This document shows positions 16,635-25,881 of a stretch of DNA of 64,000 nucleotides, one piece after another. The position numbers were made by a program, and so were the translations under genes. Each line of letters starts with the position of its first letter. Within the stretch, counting starts at the first letter, position 1. This stretch comes from Pseudomonas sp. JM0905a (GTDB taxonomy: Bacteria > Pseudomonadota > Gammaproteobacteria > Pseudomonadales > Pseudomonadaceae). Where the stretch lies: the NCBI RefSeq assembly GCF_014700075.1, contig NZ_JACXBU010000005.1:186001-250000 (forward strand), in the 5' to 3' direction. The notes under the pieces were generated by a model. That model had not been told where the DNA came from. It saw nothing but the letters and a program-made list of their open reading frames with translations, and ran no database searches.

Positions 16635-17237
16635 ATGCTGGATGACCTGCTCCGTCGCGTGCAGAGCTACTCCCCGAGAACCCTGGAAACCGATCACGAC
16701 TTCCCCGAAGCCGCGGTGCTGGTGCCCATCACCCGCAGCGACGAGCCGGAACTGGTGCTGACCCTGCGCGCCAGCGGCTTGTCCACCCACGGTGGTGAGG
16801 TAGCCTTTCCCGGTGGCCGCCGCGACCCCGAGGATCAGGACCTGATCCGCACGGCCCTGCGCGAAGCGGAGGAAGAGGTCGGCCTGCCGCCGGGGCTGGT
16901 GGAGGTCATCGGCCCGCTCAGCCCGCTGGTCTCCCGCCATGGCATCAAGGTCACGCCCTACGTCGGTCTGGTTCCGGACTTCGTCCAGTACAAGGCCAAC
17001 GATGGCGAGATCGACTCGGTGTTCAGCGTCCCGCTGGAGTTCTTTCGCGATGATCCGCGCCAGGTGACCCACCGCATCGACTACCTCGGCCGTAGCTGGT
17101 ACGTGCCCAGCTATCAATACGGCGAATACAAGATCTGGGGCCTGACCGCCATCATGGTGGTCGAGCTGGTCAACCTGGTGTACGACGCCGGGATAGACAT
17201 GACCCGGGCCCCCGAGACTTTCATACGACTCAAATAA
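16635..17237 (+). CDS. CoA pyrophosphatase (Nudix, UPF0035 type)
   Basis: This 200-residue Nudix enzyme carries the CoA-specific signature upstream of the box (LTLRASGLSTHGGEVAFPGG) and a Nudix box ending REAEEEVGL. It is expected to cleave CoA or its oxidised forms to 3',5'-ADP and phosphopantetheine. I start it at 16635 (MLDDLLRRV). The frame is open upstream, but the extra residues are unlike the family. The gene runs in the same direction as the carbonic anhydrase gene 21 bases on, as in PA3754-PA3753 (from memory). Confidence 0.85.
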   Translation: MLDDLLRRVQSYSPRTLETDHDFPEAAVLVPITRSDEPELVLTLRASGLSTHGGEVAFPGGRRDPEDQDLIRTALREAEEEVGLPPGLVEVIGPLSPLVSRHGIKVTPYVGLVPDFVQYKANDGEIDSVFSVPLEFFRDDPRQVTHRIDYLGRSWYVPSYQYGEYKIWGLTAIMVVELVNLVYDAGIDMTRAPETFIRLK

Positions 17238-17258
17238 GCCCCGTTCGAGGAGCGCCTG

Positions 17259-17783
17259 ATGAAATACCGCCTTGGAACTGCCCAGGTCGAAGCCCATTCC
17301 GACAGCTGGACCGCCCCTACCGCCACCCTCGTGGGCAAGGTGCGCCTGGACGCCGGTGCCAGCGTCTGGTTCGGTGCCGTGCTGCGCGGCGACAACGAGC
17401 TGATCCACATCGGTGAGAACAGCAACGTCCAGGATGGCACCGTGATGCATACCGACATGGGCTTCCCGCTGAACATCGGCCGTTCCGTCACCATCGGCCA
17501 CAACGCCATGCTGCATGGCTGTTCAGTAGGCGACTTCAGCCTGATCGGCATCAACGCCGTGGTGCTCAACGGCGCCAAGATCGGCAAGTACTGCATCATC
17601 GGCGCCAACGCGCTGATTCCCGAAGGCAAGGAAATTCCCGACGGTTCGCTGGTCATGGGCTCCCCCGGCAAGGTGGTGCGTGAGCTGACCGAGCAACAGA
17701 AGAAGATGCTCGAAGCCAGCGCCGCCCACTATGTGCACAACGCCCAGCGCTATGCCCGCGACCTGGCGGAGCAGGACGACTGA
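17259..17783 (+). CDS. Gamma-carbonic anhydrase family protein
   Basis: This 174-residue protein is a left-handed beta-helix of hexapeptide repeats. The metal-binding histidines are in [16 protein letters not shown], as in YrdA/CaiE-type gamma-carbonic anhydrases. Members form trimers with a metal between subunits, but many lack measurable carbonic anhydrase activity. The C-terminal helix ([26 protein letters not shown]) is typical. The stop overlaps the start of the DUF1289 gene by one base. Confidence 0.88.
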   Translation: MKYRLGTAQVEAHSDSWTAPTATLVGKVRLDAGASVWFGAVLRGDNELIHIGENSNVQDGTVMHTDMGFPLNIGRSVTIGHNAMLHGCSVGDFSLIGINAVVLNGAKIGKYCIIGANALIPEGKEIPDGSLVMGSPGKVVRELTEQQKKMLEASAAHYVHNAQRYARDLAEQDD

Positions 17784-17992
17784 TGGACTCCGAGCGCCCC
17801 GTCCGCTCGCCCTGCGTGCAGGTCTGCGTGCTGGACGACCACGACATCTGCAGCGGCTGCCAGCGCACCGCCGATGAAATCACCCGCTGGGGCCGCATGG
17901 ACAATGCCGAGCGCCGCGAGGTCCTGGCCCGTTGCTTCGAACGCGCCAAGGCCAGCGGTCTGTTCATCATTCCCCCGACCCAGGCTTCTTGA
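17783..17992 (+). CDS. DUF1289 family small protein
   Basis: This 69-residue protein contains the DUF1289 cysteine pattern [20 protein letters not shown] (C11, C15, C24, C27 approximately), followed by TADEITRW and an Arg-rich helix. The four cysteines suggest a small metal or Fe-S site; the function is unknown. It is coupled by TGATG overlap to the gamma-carbonic anhydrase gene and lies 17 bases upstream of purT. It is too small to be sure of its expression, but the family is widespread. Confidence 0.85.
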   Translation: MDSERPVRSPCVQVCVLDDHDICSGCQRTADEITRWGRMDNAERREVLARCFERAKASGLFIIPPTQAS

Positions 17993-18009
17993 CTCCCCGA
18001 GGAAACGAC

Positions 18010-19191
18010 ATGCCCCGTATTGGAACCCCCTTGTCTCCCAGCGCGACCCGTGTACTGCTGTGCGGCTCTGGTGAGCTTGGCAAGGAGGTAGCGATCGAAC
18101 TGCAGCGCCTGGGCTGCGAAGTCATTGCTGTCGACCGTTACGCCCATGCCCCGGCCATGCAGGTGGCCCATCGCAGCCACGTGATCAGCATGCTGGACGG
18201 TGCCGCCCTGCGCGCCGTGATCGAGCAGGAGAAGCCGCACTTCATCGTGCCGGAGATCGAGGCCATCGCCACCGCCACGCTGGTGGAGCTGGAAGCCGAA
18301 GGCTTCACCGTGGTGCCCACCGCCCGCGCCGCCCAGTTGACCATGAACCGCGAAGGCATCCGCCGTCTCGCCGCCGAGGAGCTGGGCCTGCCCACCTCGC
18401 CGTACCACTTCTCCGACAATTTCGAGGATTACTGTGCCGCCGTGGCCAGCGTGGGTTATCCCTGCGTGGTCAAGCCGATCATGAGTTCCTCCGGCAAGGG
18501 CCAGTCCGTGCTGAAGTCGGACGCCGACCTCAAGACTGCCTGGGACTATGCCCAGGAAGGTGGCCGCGCCGGCAAGGGGCGGGTGATCGTCGAAGGCTTC
18601 ATCGATTTCGACTACGAGATCACCCTGCTCACCGTGCGCCACATCGGCGGCACCAGCTTCTGCGCCCCCATCGGCCACCGCCAGGTGAAGGGTGACTACC
18701 ACGAATCCTGGCAGCCCCAGGCCATGAGCCCGAAGGCCCTGGCCGAGTCCGAGCGCATCGCCCAGGCGGTGACCGAGGCCCTGGGCGGCCGTGGCCTGTT
18801 CGGCGTGGAGCTGTTCATCAAGGGCGACCAGGTATGGTTCAGCGAAGTCTCGCCGCGTCCCCATGACACCGGTCTGGTCACCCTGATCTCCCAGGATCTG
18901 TCCGAATTCGCCCTGCACGCGCGGGCCATCCTCGGCCTGCCGATCCCGGCCATCCGTCAGGTAGGACCTTCCGCGTCGGCGGTGATCTTGGTCGAAGGTA
19001 AGTCCAGCCAGGTCAGCTTCGGCAACCTGGGCGCCGCCCTCAGCGAGCCGGATACCGCCCTGCGGTTGTTCGGCAAGCCTGAAGTGGATGGCCAGCGCCG
19101 CATGGGCGTAGCCCTGGCGCGGGATGAATCCACCGACCTCGCGCGGGCCAAGGCGACGCGTTCGGCCCAGGCGGTCGACGTCCAGCTGTGA
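18010..19191 (+). CDS. purT: Formate-dependent phosphoribosylglycinamide formyltransferase (GAR transformylase 2)
   Basis: This 393-residue ATP-grasp enzyme forms formyl-GAR from GAR, formate and ATP in purine synthesis. Motifs include the N-terminal [17 protein letters not shown], the [10 protein letters not shown] block, the ATP-binding loop [13 protein letters not shown], and [18 protein letters not shown] start it at 18010, where GAGGAA is upstream; the frame is open further upstream through the DUF1289 region. Its stop overlaps the SGNH hydrolase start (TGATG). Gene order matches PA3751. Confidence 0.95.
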   Translation: MPRIGTPLSPSATRVLLCGSGELGKEVAIELQRLGCEVIAVDRYAHAPAMQVAHRSHVISMLDGAALRAVIEQEKPHFIVPEIEAIATATLVELEAEGFTVVPTARAAQLTMNREGIRRLAAEELGLPTSPYHFSDNFEDYCAAVASVGYPCVVKPIMSSSGKGQSVLKSDADLKTAWDYAQEGGRAGKGRVIVEGFIDFDYEITLLTVRHIGGTSFCAPIGHRQVKGDYHESWQPQAMSPKALAESERIAQAVTEALGGRGLFGVELFIKGDQVWFSEVSPRPHDTGLVTLISQDLSEFALHARAILGLPIPAIRQVGPSASAVILVEGKSSQVSFGNLGAALSEPDTALRLFGKPEVDGQRRMGVALARDESTDLARAKATRSAQAVDVQL

Positions 19192-19961
19192 TGCATCTGG
19201 CCGGTCTGTGCTGGTGGGCGGCGGCGCTGCCGCTGCTGCCCCTGGCATTGCCCATGGCCGTGCATACCCGCCGTACCGCCCTGCGCCTGGCACCTGCCGC
19301 CGGGCCGGAGCGTGGCCTTGCAGGGGGCGATTTCGACGGCGAGCCCCTGCGTCTTCTGTTGATTGGCGAGTCCACAGTGGCTGGCGTCGGTGCGTCCTGC
19401 CTCGACTTCGCGCTGGCCGGCCAGTTGGCCGCTGCCCTGGCGATGCGCCTGGGACGCCCTGTTGCCTGGCGTGCCTGTGGCGAGAATGGCATCACCGCCA
19501 GCGAGGCTCTGGAGCGGCTTCTGCCGCAGGTGGCGGAGGATCCCGCCGATCTGGTGTTGCTCGTGTTTGGCGTGAACGACACCACCCATTTCAGCTCCAG
19601 CCACAGCTGGCTGAACTCGCTTCAGGGGCTGGCCCGACACTTCACCGAACGTGGCGCGCAGGTCGTTCTGGCGGGCGTGCCGCCGCTGCAGCACTTCAGT
19701 GCCTTGCCCTGGCTGTTGCGCCAGTTGCTGGGCTGGCGGGCGCGCCTGCTGGATCGTCAGCTGCGAGCATTGGCGAAGCGGGAAGGGCTGGCGTGTTGCG
19801 CCACCAGCCTGGAGATGCGCCCGGAATACCTGGCCCTGGATGGCTACCATCCCTCTCCGATTGGCTATCGCGTCTGGGGCGAGTCGCTCGCGGACTGGTT
19901 CGTCGCTTCGGTTCAACCTATCCGGGAGACGGAAGGCGTAGCGCTCGATCTGAGCGCATGA
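19191..19961 (+). CDS. SGNH/GDSL-type hydrolase, membrane-anchored
   Basis: This 256-residue esterase-fold protein has a hydrophobic N-terminus (residues 1-24) that could be a signal anchor. Block I is LLLIGESTVAGVG (GES in place of GDS), block III is VFGVNDTTH, and block V is LDGYHPSPIGY with the catalytic Asp/His. It is a lipase/esterase or peptidoglycan/polysaccharide O-deacetylase type; the substrate is unknown. The start ATG at 19191 overlaps the purT stop. A GTG one codon earlier is equally possible. Confidence 0.8.
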   Translation: MHLAGLCWWAAALPLLPLALPMAVHTRRTALRLAPAAGPERGLAGGDFDGEPLRLLLIGESTVAGVGASCLDFALAGQLAAALAMRLGRPVAWRACGENGITASEALERLLPQVAEDPADLVLLVFGVNDTTHFSSSHSWLNSLQGLARHFTERGAQVVLAGVPPLQHFSALPWLLRQLLGWRARLLDRQLRALAKREGLACCATSLEMRPEYLALDGYHPSPIGYRVWGESLADWFVASVQPIRETEGVALDLSA

Positions 19962-20004
19962 GGCCGGGCCGCTGTCGTGGCTTTCTCGGTCAGGATGGTG
20001 GTGA

Positions 20005-20829
20005 TCAGGCCTTCGGCGTAAGCCCGGCGCGCCAGGCGAGCACGCGCTGCACGCGGTTTTCGCCGGACTGGAGGATTTCCAGGCGATAGGGGCCGACCTT
20101 GAGGCAGACGCTGCAGTCGGGAATCTGCTCCAGGGCCTCGGTGATCAGCCCGTTGAGGGTTTTCGGGCCATCGCAGGGCAGGTGCCAGCCGAGTACCCGG
20201 TTCAGCTCGCGCAGGTGCAATGCGCCGTCCAGCTCGTAGCGGCCGTCGTCGCGGGACTGGATGCCGGGGTTGGGGGCGAAGTCTTCCAGGCTGCCGAACT
20301 CACCCACCAGTTCCTGGAATATGTCCTCCAGGCTGACCAGGCCCACCACGTCGCCGTACTCGTCTACCACGATGCCCAGGCGGCGCTTCTGTTTCTGGAA
20401 GTTCACCAGTTGGGTCAGCAGCGGCGTGCTTTCCGGGACGAAATAGGTCTCGCGGCTCACTGCCATCAGCTGCTCGGCGCTGGTCGTGCCTTCGGTCAGC
20501 AGGCGCGGTAGCTGGCGCAGGTGGAGGATGCCTTCGATCTGGTTGATGTCTTCGCGGTAGAGCGGCAGGCGGGTGTGGGTGGCGTTCTGCAGTTGGGCGA
20601 GGAGCTCGTCCGGCGACGTGTCCAGGTCGATGCCTTGGATTTCGTTGCGGGGAATCATGATCGAGCTGACGGTGACTTGCTGTAGTGCGTCGCTCACCGC
20701 CACCGGCAGGCGGGACTGTGGCTGGATCTCGACGCCGTGGCGGCGCCGGGTCGCCAGCCAGGCCACTATCGCGCCGGCTACCAGGGAGAGGGTGATTCCG
20801 AGGAGGAGGCCGGCGAGCAGTCCGTGCAT
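20005..20829 (-). CDS. HlyC/CorC family protein with CBS pair, lacking the DUF21 membrane domain
   Basis: This is a 274-residue protein. Residues 1-27 form a single hydrophobic segment. The CBS pair follows (TVSSIMIPRNEIQGID...LPLYREDINQIEGILHLR and RRLGIVVDEYGDVVGLVSLEDI). The C-terminal CorC_HlyC domain is around RYELDGALHLRELNRVLG. Full-length members of this class carry an N-terminal DUF21 domain of several helices; here it is replaced by one helix. E. coli CorC also lacks DUF21. The role is probably in Mg2+/Co2+ handling. Only 7 bases separate it from the ypjD-like gene upstream. Confidence 0.8.
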   Translation of the reverse strand: MHGLLAGLLLGITLSLVAGAIVAWLATRRRHGVEIQPQSRLPVAVSDALQQVTVSSIMIPRNEIQGIDLDTSPDELLAQLQNATHTRLPLYREDINQIEGILHLRQLPRLLTEGTTSAEQLMAVSRETYFVPESTPLLTQLVNFQKQKRRLGIVVDEYGDVVGLVSLEDIFQELVGEFGSLEDFAPNPGIQSRDDGRYELDGALHLRELNRVLGWHLPCDGPKTLNGLITEALEQIPDCSVCLKVGPYRLEILQSGENRVQRVLAWRAGLTPKA

Positions 20830-20836
20830 GGTGTCT

Positions 20837-21637
20837 TCAGACGTGGAGGATGAATTCGCGGACCAGCTTGCTGCCGAAGTACGCCAGCATCAGCAGGCAG
20901 AAGCCCGCCAGGGTCCAGCGGATGGCCTTGTGCCCGCGCCAGCCCAGTTGGTGGCGGCCCCAGAGCAGCACGCCGAATACCACCCAGGCGATACAGGACA
21001 GGATGGTCTTGTGCGCCAGATGCTGGGCGAACAGGTTGTCGACGAACACCCAGCCGGAAATCAGCGACAGCGAAAGCAGGCACCAGCCAGCCCAGAGGAA
21101 GCCGAACAGCAGGCTTTCCATGGTCTGCAGGGCGGGGAAGTTCTTGATCAGCCCCGACGGGTGTTTGTGCTTGAGCTGGTGGTCCTGCAGCAATAGCAGC
21201 AGGGCCTGGAACACCGCCATGGTCAGTAGGCCGTAGGCCAGGATCGACAGCAGGATGTGGGCGAGAATGCCCGGCTCTTCGTCGATGGCCTGGGAGGTGC
21301 CGCCCGGTACCAGCGCCGCTGCCAGCACCGTCAGGGCGCCGAGGGGCAATAGCAGGAGCAGCAGGTTCTCGATGGGGATCCGCGCGATGGCCACGATGGT
21401 CAGCAGGATCACCGCCGCGGCGATCAGGCTGGCGGCGTTGAAGAAGTCCAGGTAGAGACCGGCAGGCGTCAACAGCTCGAGGAACAGTGCGGTGCCATGG
21501 GCGAGCAGCGCCAGGCCGCCGCCGATGATCAGCAGGCGCTTGTCCGGCGTAGTGCGCTGGCCAAGGCGAAGGCCCTGGTAGCCAGTGATGCCCGCATAGA
21601 GGAATGCAGCCAGGAGGCTGGGCAGCAGAGGGTGCAT
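20837..21637 (-). CDS. CcsA/YpjD-like inner-membrane protein
   Basis: This 266-residue protein has about eight transmembrane segments and belongs to the cytochrome c assembly (CcsA/CcmC/YpjD) superfamily. Visible features are the histidines in ALLAHGTALFLEL, EEPGILAHILLSILAYGLL and FAQHLAHKTILS, which could bind heme, and the WCLLSLSLISGW helix. True cytochrome biogenesis is not implied, since YpjD members sit beside ffh in many proteobacteria without a Ccm operon. I use the ATG at 21637; an upstream in-frame ATG at 21679 is less likely. It is co-oriented with the CorC-like gene and divergent from ffh. Confidence 0.82.
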   Translation of the reverse strand: MHPLLPSLLAAFLYAGITGYQGLRLGQRTTPDKRLLIIGGGLALLAHGTALFLELLTPAGLYLDFFNAASLIAAAVILLTIVAIARIPIENLLLLLLPLGALTVLAAALVPGGTSQAIDEEPGILAHILLSILAYGLLTMAVFQALLLLLQDHQLKHKHPSGLIKNFPALQTMESLLFGFLWAGWCLLSLSLISGWVFVDNLFAQHLAHKTILSCIAWVVFGVLLWGRHQLGWRGHKAIRWTLAGFCLLMLAYFGSKLVREFILHV

Positions 21638-21709
21638 AAGTCCTTGTAAGGCAAGCCCGAAAGGCAGTGAGTGTGGCATACAAGGCCTGCTGGTGAAAGA
21701 CCGCTGGCG

Positions 21710-21739
21710 GTGTCGGCAAAGCCGACACTTCGTTATACT
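21710..21739 (+). promoter_or_regulatory. Probable ffh promoter region with inverted repeat
   Basis: A -10-like TATACT lies at 21734-21739. Immediately upstream is a perfect inverted repeat, GTGTCGGC-AAA-GCCGACAC (21710-21728), covering the place where the -35 would be. No good TTGACA is visible. This may be an operator or a -35 replacement. Confidence 0.45.
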
Positions 21740-21793
21740 CCGCCGCCTGCCGCAAGCTCAGCCGGGGCTCACGAGAGCCCGAAAGGAACGCGC

Positions 21794-23167
21794 ATGTTTG
21801 AAAACCTTACCGACCGCCTCTCACAGACGCTGCGCCATGTCACCGGCAAGGCCAAGCTGACCGAGGACAATATCAAGGACACCCTGCGCGAGGTGCGCAT
21901 GGCCCTGCTCGAGGCCGACGTCGCCCTCCCGGTGGTGAAGGACTTCGTCGCCAAGATCAAGGATCGAGCGGTCGGTACCGAGGTTTCCAAGAGCCTGACC
22001 CCGGGCCAGGCCTTCGTGAAGATCGTCCAGGCCGAACTGGTGGAGCTCATGGGCGCCGCCAACGAGGACCTGGCGCTGAACGCCGCGCCGCCGGCGGTGA
22101 TCCTGATGGCCGGCCTGCAGGGCGCGGGCAAGACCACCACCGTGGGCAAGCTGTCGCGCTTCCTCAAAGAGCGCAAGAAGAAGTCGGTACTGGTGGTTTC
22201 CGCGGACGTCTACCGTCCGGCGGCCATCAAGCAGCTGGAAACCCTGGCCAACGACATCGGCGTCACCTTCTTCCCCTCCGATACCAGCCAGAAGCCAGTG
22301 GATATCGCCCAGGCGGCGATCCGCGAAGCCAAGCTGAAGTTCATCGATGTGGTCATCGTCGACACCGCGGGTCGCCTGCACGTCGACACTGAGATGATGG
22401 ACGAGATCAAGCAGGTCCACGCCGCCATCAAACCGGTGGAAACCCTGTTCGTGGTCGACGCCATGACCGGCCAGGACGCCGCCAACACCGCCAAGGCCTT
22501 CAACGACGCCCTGCCGCTGACCGGCGTGGTGCTGACCAAGGTCGACGGCGATGCTCGTGGCGGTGCCGCGCTCTCCGTGCGCGCCATCACCGGCAAGCCG
22601 ATCAAATTCCTCGGCATGGGCGAGAAGACCGAAGCCCTCGATCCCTTCCATCCGGACCGCGTCGCCTCGCGCATCCTTGGCATGGGTGACGTGCTTAGCC
22701 TGATCGAGCAGGCCGAGCAGACCATGGACCGCGAGAAGGCCGAGAAACTTGCGAAGAAGATCAAGAAGGGCAAGGGCTTCGACCTCGAAGACTTCCGCGA
22801 CCAACTGCAGCAGATGAAGAACATGGGCGGCCTCGGTGGCCTCATGGACAAGCTGCCGATGCTCGGTGGCGTCAATCTGGCGCAGATGGGCAACGCGCAG
22901 AACGCTGCCGAGAAGCAGTTCAAGCAGATGGAGGCGATCATCAACTCGATGACGCCCGCAGAACGCCGTGATCCGGAAATGATCAGTGGCTCGCGCAAGC
23001 GCCGCATCGCGCTGGGCTCCGGCACCCAGGTGCAGGACGTCGGCCGCCTCATCAAGCAGCACAAACAGATGCAGAAGATGATGAAAAAGGTCACCGCCAA
23101 GGGCGGCATGGCCAAGATGATGCGCGGTATGGGCAGCATGTTCCCCGGCGGCATGCCGAAGATGTGA
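21794..23167 (+). CDS. ffh: Signal recognition particle protein Ffh
   Basis: This is the 457-residue SRP54 homologue. The N domain is residues 1-85. The G domain has the P-loop GLQGAGKTTTVGKL, the DTAGR motif and TKVDGDARGG. The methionine-rich M domain (about 300-457) binds 4.5S RNA. It targets membrane proteins to FtsY. GAAAGGAA precedes the ATG at 21794. The frame is open upstream, but that reading includes nothing conserved. The 4.5S RNA gene is not in the window. Confidence 0.97.
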   Translation: MFENLTDRLSQTLRHVTGKAKLTEDNIKDTLREVRMALLEADVALPVVKDFVAKIKDRAVGTEVSKSLTPGQAFVKIVQAELVELMGAANEDLALNAAPPAVILMAGLQGAGKTTTVGKLSRFLKERKKKSVLVVSADVYRPAAIKQLETLANDIGVTFFPSDTSQKPVDIAQAAIREAKLKFIDVVIVDTAGRLHVDTEMMDEIKQVHAAIKPVETLFVVDAMTGQDAANTAKAFNDALPLTGVVLTKVDGDARGGAALSVRAITGKPIKFLGMGEKTEALDPFHPDRVASRILGMGDVLSLIEQAEQTMDREKAEKLAKKIKKGKGFDLEDFRDQLQQMKNMGGLGGLMDKLPMLGGVNLAQMGNAQNAAEKQFKQMEAIINSMTPAERRDPEMISGSRKRRIALGSGTQVQDVGRLIKQHKQMQKMMKKVTAKGGMAKMMRGMGSMFPGGMPKM

Positions 23168-23202
23168 GCCCGGCCGCCGACCGGTGGCCCCTAAAAAGAG
23201 AT

Positions 23203-23230
23203 TTGCAATCGGCCGCATAATCCTTAGAAT
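23203..23230 (+). promoter_or_regulatory. Probable sigma70 promoter of the rpsP-rimM-trmD-rplS operon
   Basis: A -35-like TTGCAA (23203-23208) and a -10-like TAGAAT (23225-23230) are separated by 16 bases in the ffh-rpsP gap. The GGCCGCAT / ATGCGGCC pair overlaps the spacer and start region (about 23211-23239) and could form a hairpin in the DNA or leader. Confidence 0.6.
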
Positions 23231-23302
23231 ATGCGGCCTTTCGGGCCCATGGCCCATGTGTGTGCACAGCTTGAAAAGCACCGACTATAGGAACGAAGTT
23301 CA

Positions 23303-23554
23303 ATGGTAACCATCCGTCTTGCCCGTGGCGGCTCCAAGAAGCGCCCCTTCTACCACCTGACCGTGACCAACAGCCGCAATGCGCGCGATGGTCGCTTCGT
23401 TGAGCGCGTTGGCTTCTTCAACCCGGTTGCTCAGGGTGCCGAAGTCAAGCTCTCCGTAAATCAGGAGCGCGTCAGCTACTGGCTGAGCCAGGGCGCCCAG
23501 CCGTCTGAGCGCGTTGCTCAGCTGCTGAAGGAAGCTGCCAAGGCTGCTGCCTAA
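23303..23554 (+). CDS. rpsP: 30S ribosomal protein S16
   Basis: This 83-residue S16 has the family N-terminus [19 protein letters not shown] and the [14 protein letters not shown] motif. It is the first gene of the conserved rpsP-rimM-trmD-rplS operon. Its length matches the family. Confidence 0.97.
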   Translation: MVTIRLARGGSKKRPFYHLTVTNSRNARDGRFVERVGFFNPVAQGAEVKLSVNQERVSYWLSQGAQPSERVAQLLKEAAKAAA

Positions 23555-23562
23555 GCATCTTT

Positions 23563-24099
23563 ATGAGCACGACGCCGGCCCCCGCCGATGAACTGATCGT
23601 TCTCGGCAAGATTTTCTCGGTGCATGGCGTACGTGGCGAGGTGAAGGTCTACTCCTTCACCGATCCGCTGGATAACGTGCTCGATTATCGCCGTTGGACG
23701 CTCAAGCGTGACAACGAGGTAAAGCAGGTCGAAGTCGCCAGCGGACGCGTGCACGGCAAGGTCCTGGTAGTAAGGCTGAAAGGCTTGGACGACCGCGAGG
23801 TTGCCCGGACCTACGCAGGTTTTGAAGTCTGCGTTCCCGTCAGCGAATTGCCGGAACTCGACGATGACGAGTTCTACTGGCACCAGTTGGAAGGTCTCAG
23901 CGTGATCAACCAGGACGGGCACCTGCTCGGCCGCATCGATCACCTCCTGGAGACCGGCGCCAACGATGTGATGGTGGTCAAGCCCTGCGCTGGAAGCCTG
24001 GATGATCGCGAACGCCTTCTGCCCTACACGGAGCAGTGTGTGTTGTCGATCGACCTGGAAGCCGGCGAGATGCGGGTGGAATGGGACGCCGATTTCTGA
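23563..24099 (+). CDS. rimM: Ribosome maturation factor RimM
   Basis: This 178-residue RimM is needed for 30S head maturation and binds S19. The N-terminal domain (LGKIFSVHGVRGEVKV) and the C-terminal PRC-barrel (DEFYWHQLEGLSVINQDG, LLPYTEQCVLSIDLEAG) are both present. The start follows rpsP by 8 bases with little Shine-Dalgarno sequence, so translation may depend on rpsP. Confidence 0.96.
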   Translation: MSTTPAPADELIVLGKIFSVHGVRGEVKVYSFTDPLDNVLDYRRWTLKRDNEVKQVEVASGRVHGKVLVVRLKGLDDREVARTYAGFEVCVPVSELPELDDDEFYWHQLEGLSVINQDGHLLGRIDHLLETGANDVMVVKPCAGSLDDRERLLPYTEQCVLSIDLEAGEMRVEWDADF

Positions 24100-24108
24100 G
24101 GACCTGAC

Positions 24109-24861
24109 ATGAAAGGCATGCAGGTTGAAGTCATCAGCATCTTTCCCGAGATGTTTGCCGCCATCAGCCAATACGGCATCACCAGCCGAGCGGTGAAGCA
24201 GGGGCTGCTCAAGCTCAACTGCTGGAACCCACGGAGCTTCACCGAAGACCGCCACCAGACGGTGGATGACCGGCCCTTCGGCGGTGGCCCCGGGATGGTG
24301 ATGAAGATCCAGCCCCTGGAACGGGCCCTGGCGGCAGCCAAGGCAGCGGCAGGGGAGAAGGCGAAGGTGATCTACCTCTCGCCGCAAGGGCGCCAGCTGA
24401 AGCAGGCGGCTGTGCGCGAGCTGGCGAACGAGGAGGCATTGATCCTCATCGCCGGGCGCTACGAAGGCATCGACGAACGCTTCATTGAGGAGCACGTCGA
24501 TGAGGAATGGTCGATCGGCGACTACGTCCTGTCCGGCGGTGAGCTGCCGGCCATGGTGCTGATCGATGCGGTGACGCGGTTGCTGCCCGGTGCTCTGGGC
24601 CACGCGGACTCCGCCGAGGAGGACTCCTTTACGGATGGCCTGCTCGATTGCCCGCATTACACCCGTCCGGAGCTGTATGCAGGCAAGCGTGTTCCGGAGG
24701 TGCTGCTCAGCGGCAACCACGAACACATCCGGCGATGGCGTTTGCAGCAGGCGCTTGGGCGCACCTGGGAACGTCGGGCTGATCTTCTGGATTGCCGCTC
24801 GCTTTCTGGAGAAGAGAAAAAGCTGCTGGAGGAATACATCCGCCAGCGGAACGATAGTTAA
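24109..24861 (+). CDS. trmD: tRNA (guanine-37-N1)-methyltransferase TrmD
   Basis: This 250-residue SPOUT methyltransferase modifies G37 next to the anticodon. It has the knot region [29 protein letters not shown] and [15 protein letters not shown], and the C-terminal [12 protein letters not shown] part. The upstream GAGGA supports the ATG at 24109. It is the third gene of the rpsP operon. Confidence 0.96.
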   Translation: MKGMQVEVISIFPEMFAAISQYGITSRAVKQGLLKLNCWNPRSFTEDRHQTVDDRPFGGGPGMVMKIQPLERALAAAKAAAGEKAKVIYLSPQGRQLKQAAVRELANEEALILIAGRYEGIDERFIEEHVDEEWSIGDYVLSGGELPAMVLIDAVTRLLPGALGHADSAEEDSFTDGLLDCPHYTRPELYAGKRVPEVLLSGNHEHIRRWRLQQALGRTWERRADLLDCRSLSGEEKKLLEEYIRQRNDS

Positions 24862-24905
24862 CGTATCGATGGCACGCCCAGAAGGCCTGTCTTAGGAGCA
24901 TAGCG

Positions 24906-25256
24906 ATGACCAACAAAATCATTCAGCAGATCGAAGCTGAACAAATGAACAAAGAGATTCCGGCATTCGCCCCGGGCGACACCGTAATCGTTCAAGTGAA
25001 AGTGAAGGAAGGCGACCGTTCCCGTCTGCAGGCCTTTGAAGGTGTGGTCATCGCCAAGCGTAACCGCGGCCTGAACAGCGCTTTCACCGTGCGCAAGATC
25101 TCCAACGGCGTTGGCGTAGAGCGTACTTTCCAGACCTACTCCCCGCTGGTTGACAGCCTGAGCGTCAAGCGCCGCGGCGACGTACGCAAAGCCAAGCTGT
25201 ACTACCTCCGCGACCTGTCCGGCAAGGCAGCTCGTATCAAGGAGAAGCTGGCCTAA
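24906..25256 (+). CDS. rplS: 50S ribosomal protein L19
   Basis: This 116-residue L19 starts [15 protein letters not shown] and contains the [20 protein letters not shown] barrel and [23 protein letters not shown] site precedes the ATG. It is the last gene of the operon and is followed by a strong terminator. Confidence 0.97.
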   Translation: MTNKIIQQIEAEQMNKEIPAFAPGDTVIVQVKVKEGDRSRLQAFEGVVIAKRNRGLNSAFTVRKISNGVGVERTFQTYSPLVDSLSVKRRGDVRKAKLYYLRDLSGKAARIKEKLA

Positions 25257-25274
25257 TCGCCTCAGCTTCCCCGA

Positions 25275-25309
25275 AAAACCCGCCCAGGTTCGCCTCGGCG
25301 GGTTTTTTC
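25275..25309 (+). terminator. Terminator after rplS
   Basis: The stem AACCCGCC...GGCGGGTT, with an AGGTTCGCCTC loop and a T6 tail, lies 20 bases after the rplS stop. Confidence 0.92.
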
Positions 25310-25450
25310 TTGCCTGCGCGCGGGGGATAATCCACGCCCCGCCGATCCAGACGGACGGGAGCATTCCTGCCCATCCGGCAGCGCATAGAAGAACGACAAG
25401 AGTCGCCGCACGAGTGGCAGCCACATGGTTTCGATTCAGGTAGTAGTGGC

Positions 25451-25879
25451 ATGACCCCGAGAGAGCAAGAGATCGCCCGCCGGACAGAGCTGTCCGAAAG
25501 CCGGGTAACCAAAGCGGTGTTCCCGCCCAGCACCAACCATCACAACACCCTGTTCGGCGGCACCGCCCTGGCCTGGATGGACGAAGTGTCCTTCATCGCC
25601 GCCACACGCTTCTGCCGCCTGCCCCTGGTGACCGTTTCCACCGACCGGATCGACTTCAAGCATCCGATCCCGGCCGGTTCCATCGTCGAACTGGTGGGGC
25701 GCGTGGTGAAGGTGGGCAACACCAGCCTCAAAGTCGAGGTCGAAGTGTTCGTCGAGGACATGTACAGCGCCACGCGCGAGAAGGCCATTACCGGCCTGTT
25801 CAGCTTCGTCGCCATTGATGACGAGAAGCGTCCGGTGCAGATCCTGCCGGCGTTTCCCCAGGCGGCTGACGCTGCGTGA
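25451..25879 (+). CDS. Acyl-CoA thioesterase (hotdog fold)
   Basis: This 142-residue hotdog protein has the BFIT/YciA-type block NHHNTLFGGTALAWMDE, in which Asn and Asp are the usual catalytic residues, and TVSTDRIDFKHPIPAGS. It hydrolyses acyl-CoA to free acid and CoA. The ribosome-binding site is weak. It is monocistronic, with a terminator directly after the stop. Confidence 0.88.
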   Translation: MTPREQEIARRTELSESRVTKAVFPPSTNHHNTLFGGTALAWMDEVSFIAATRFCRLPLVTVSTDRIDFKHPIPAGSIVELVGRVVKVGNTSLKVEVEVFVEDMYSATREKAITGLFSFVAIDDEKRPVQILPAFPQAADAA

Positions 25880-25881
25880 AT

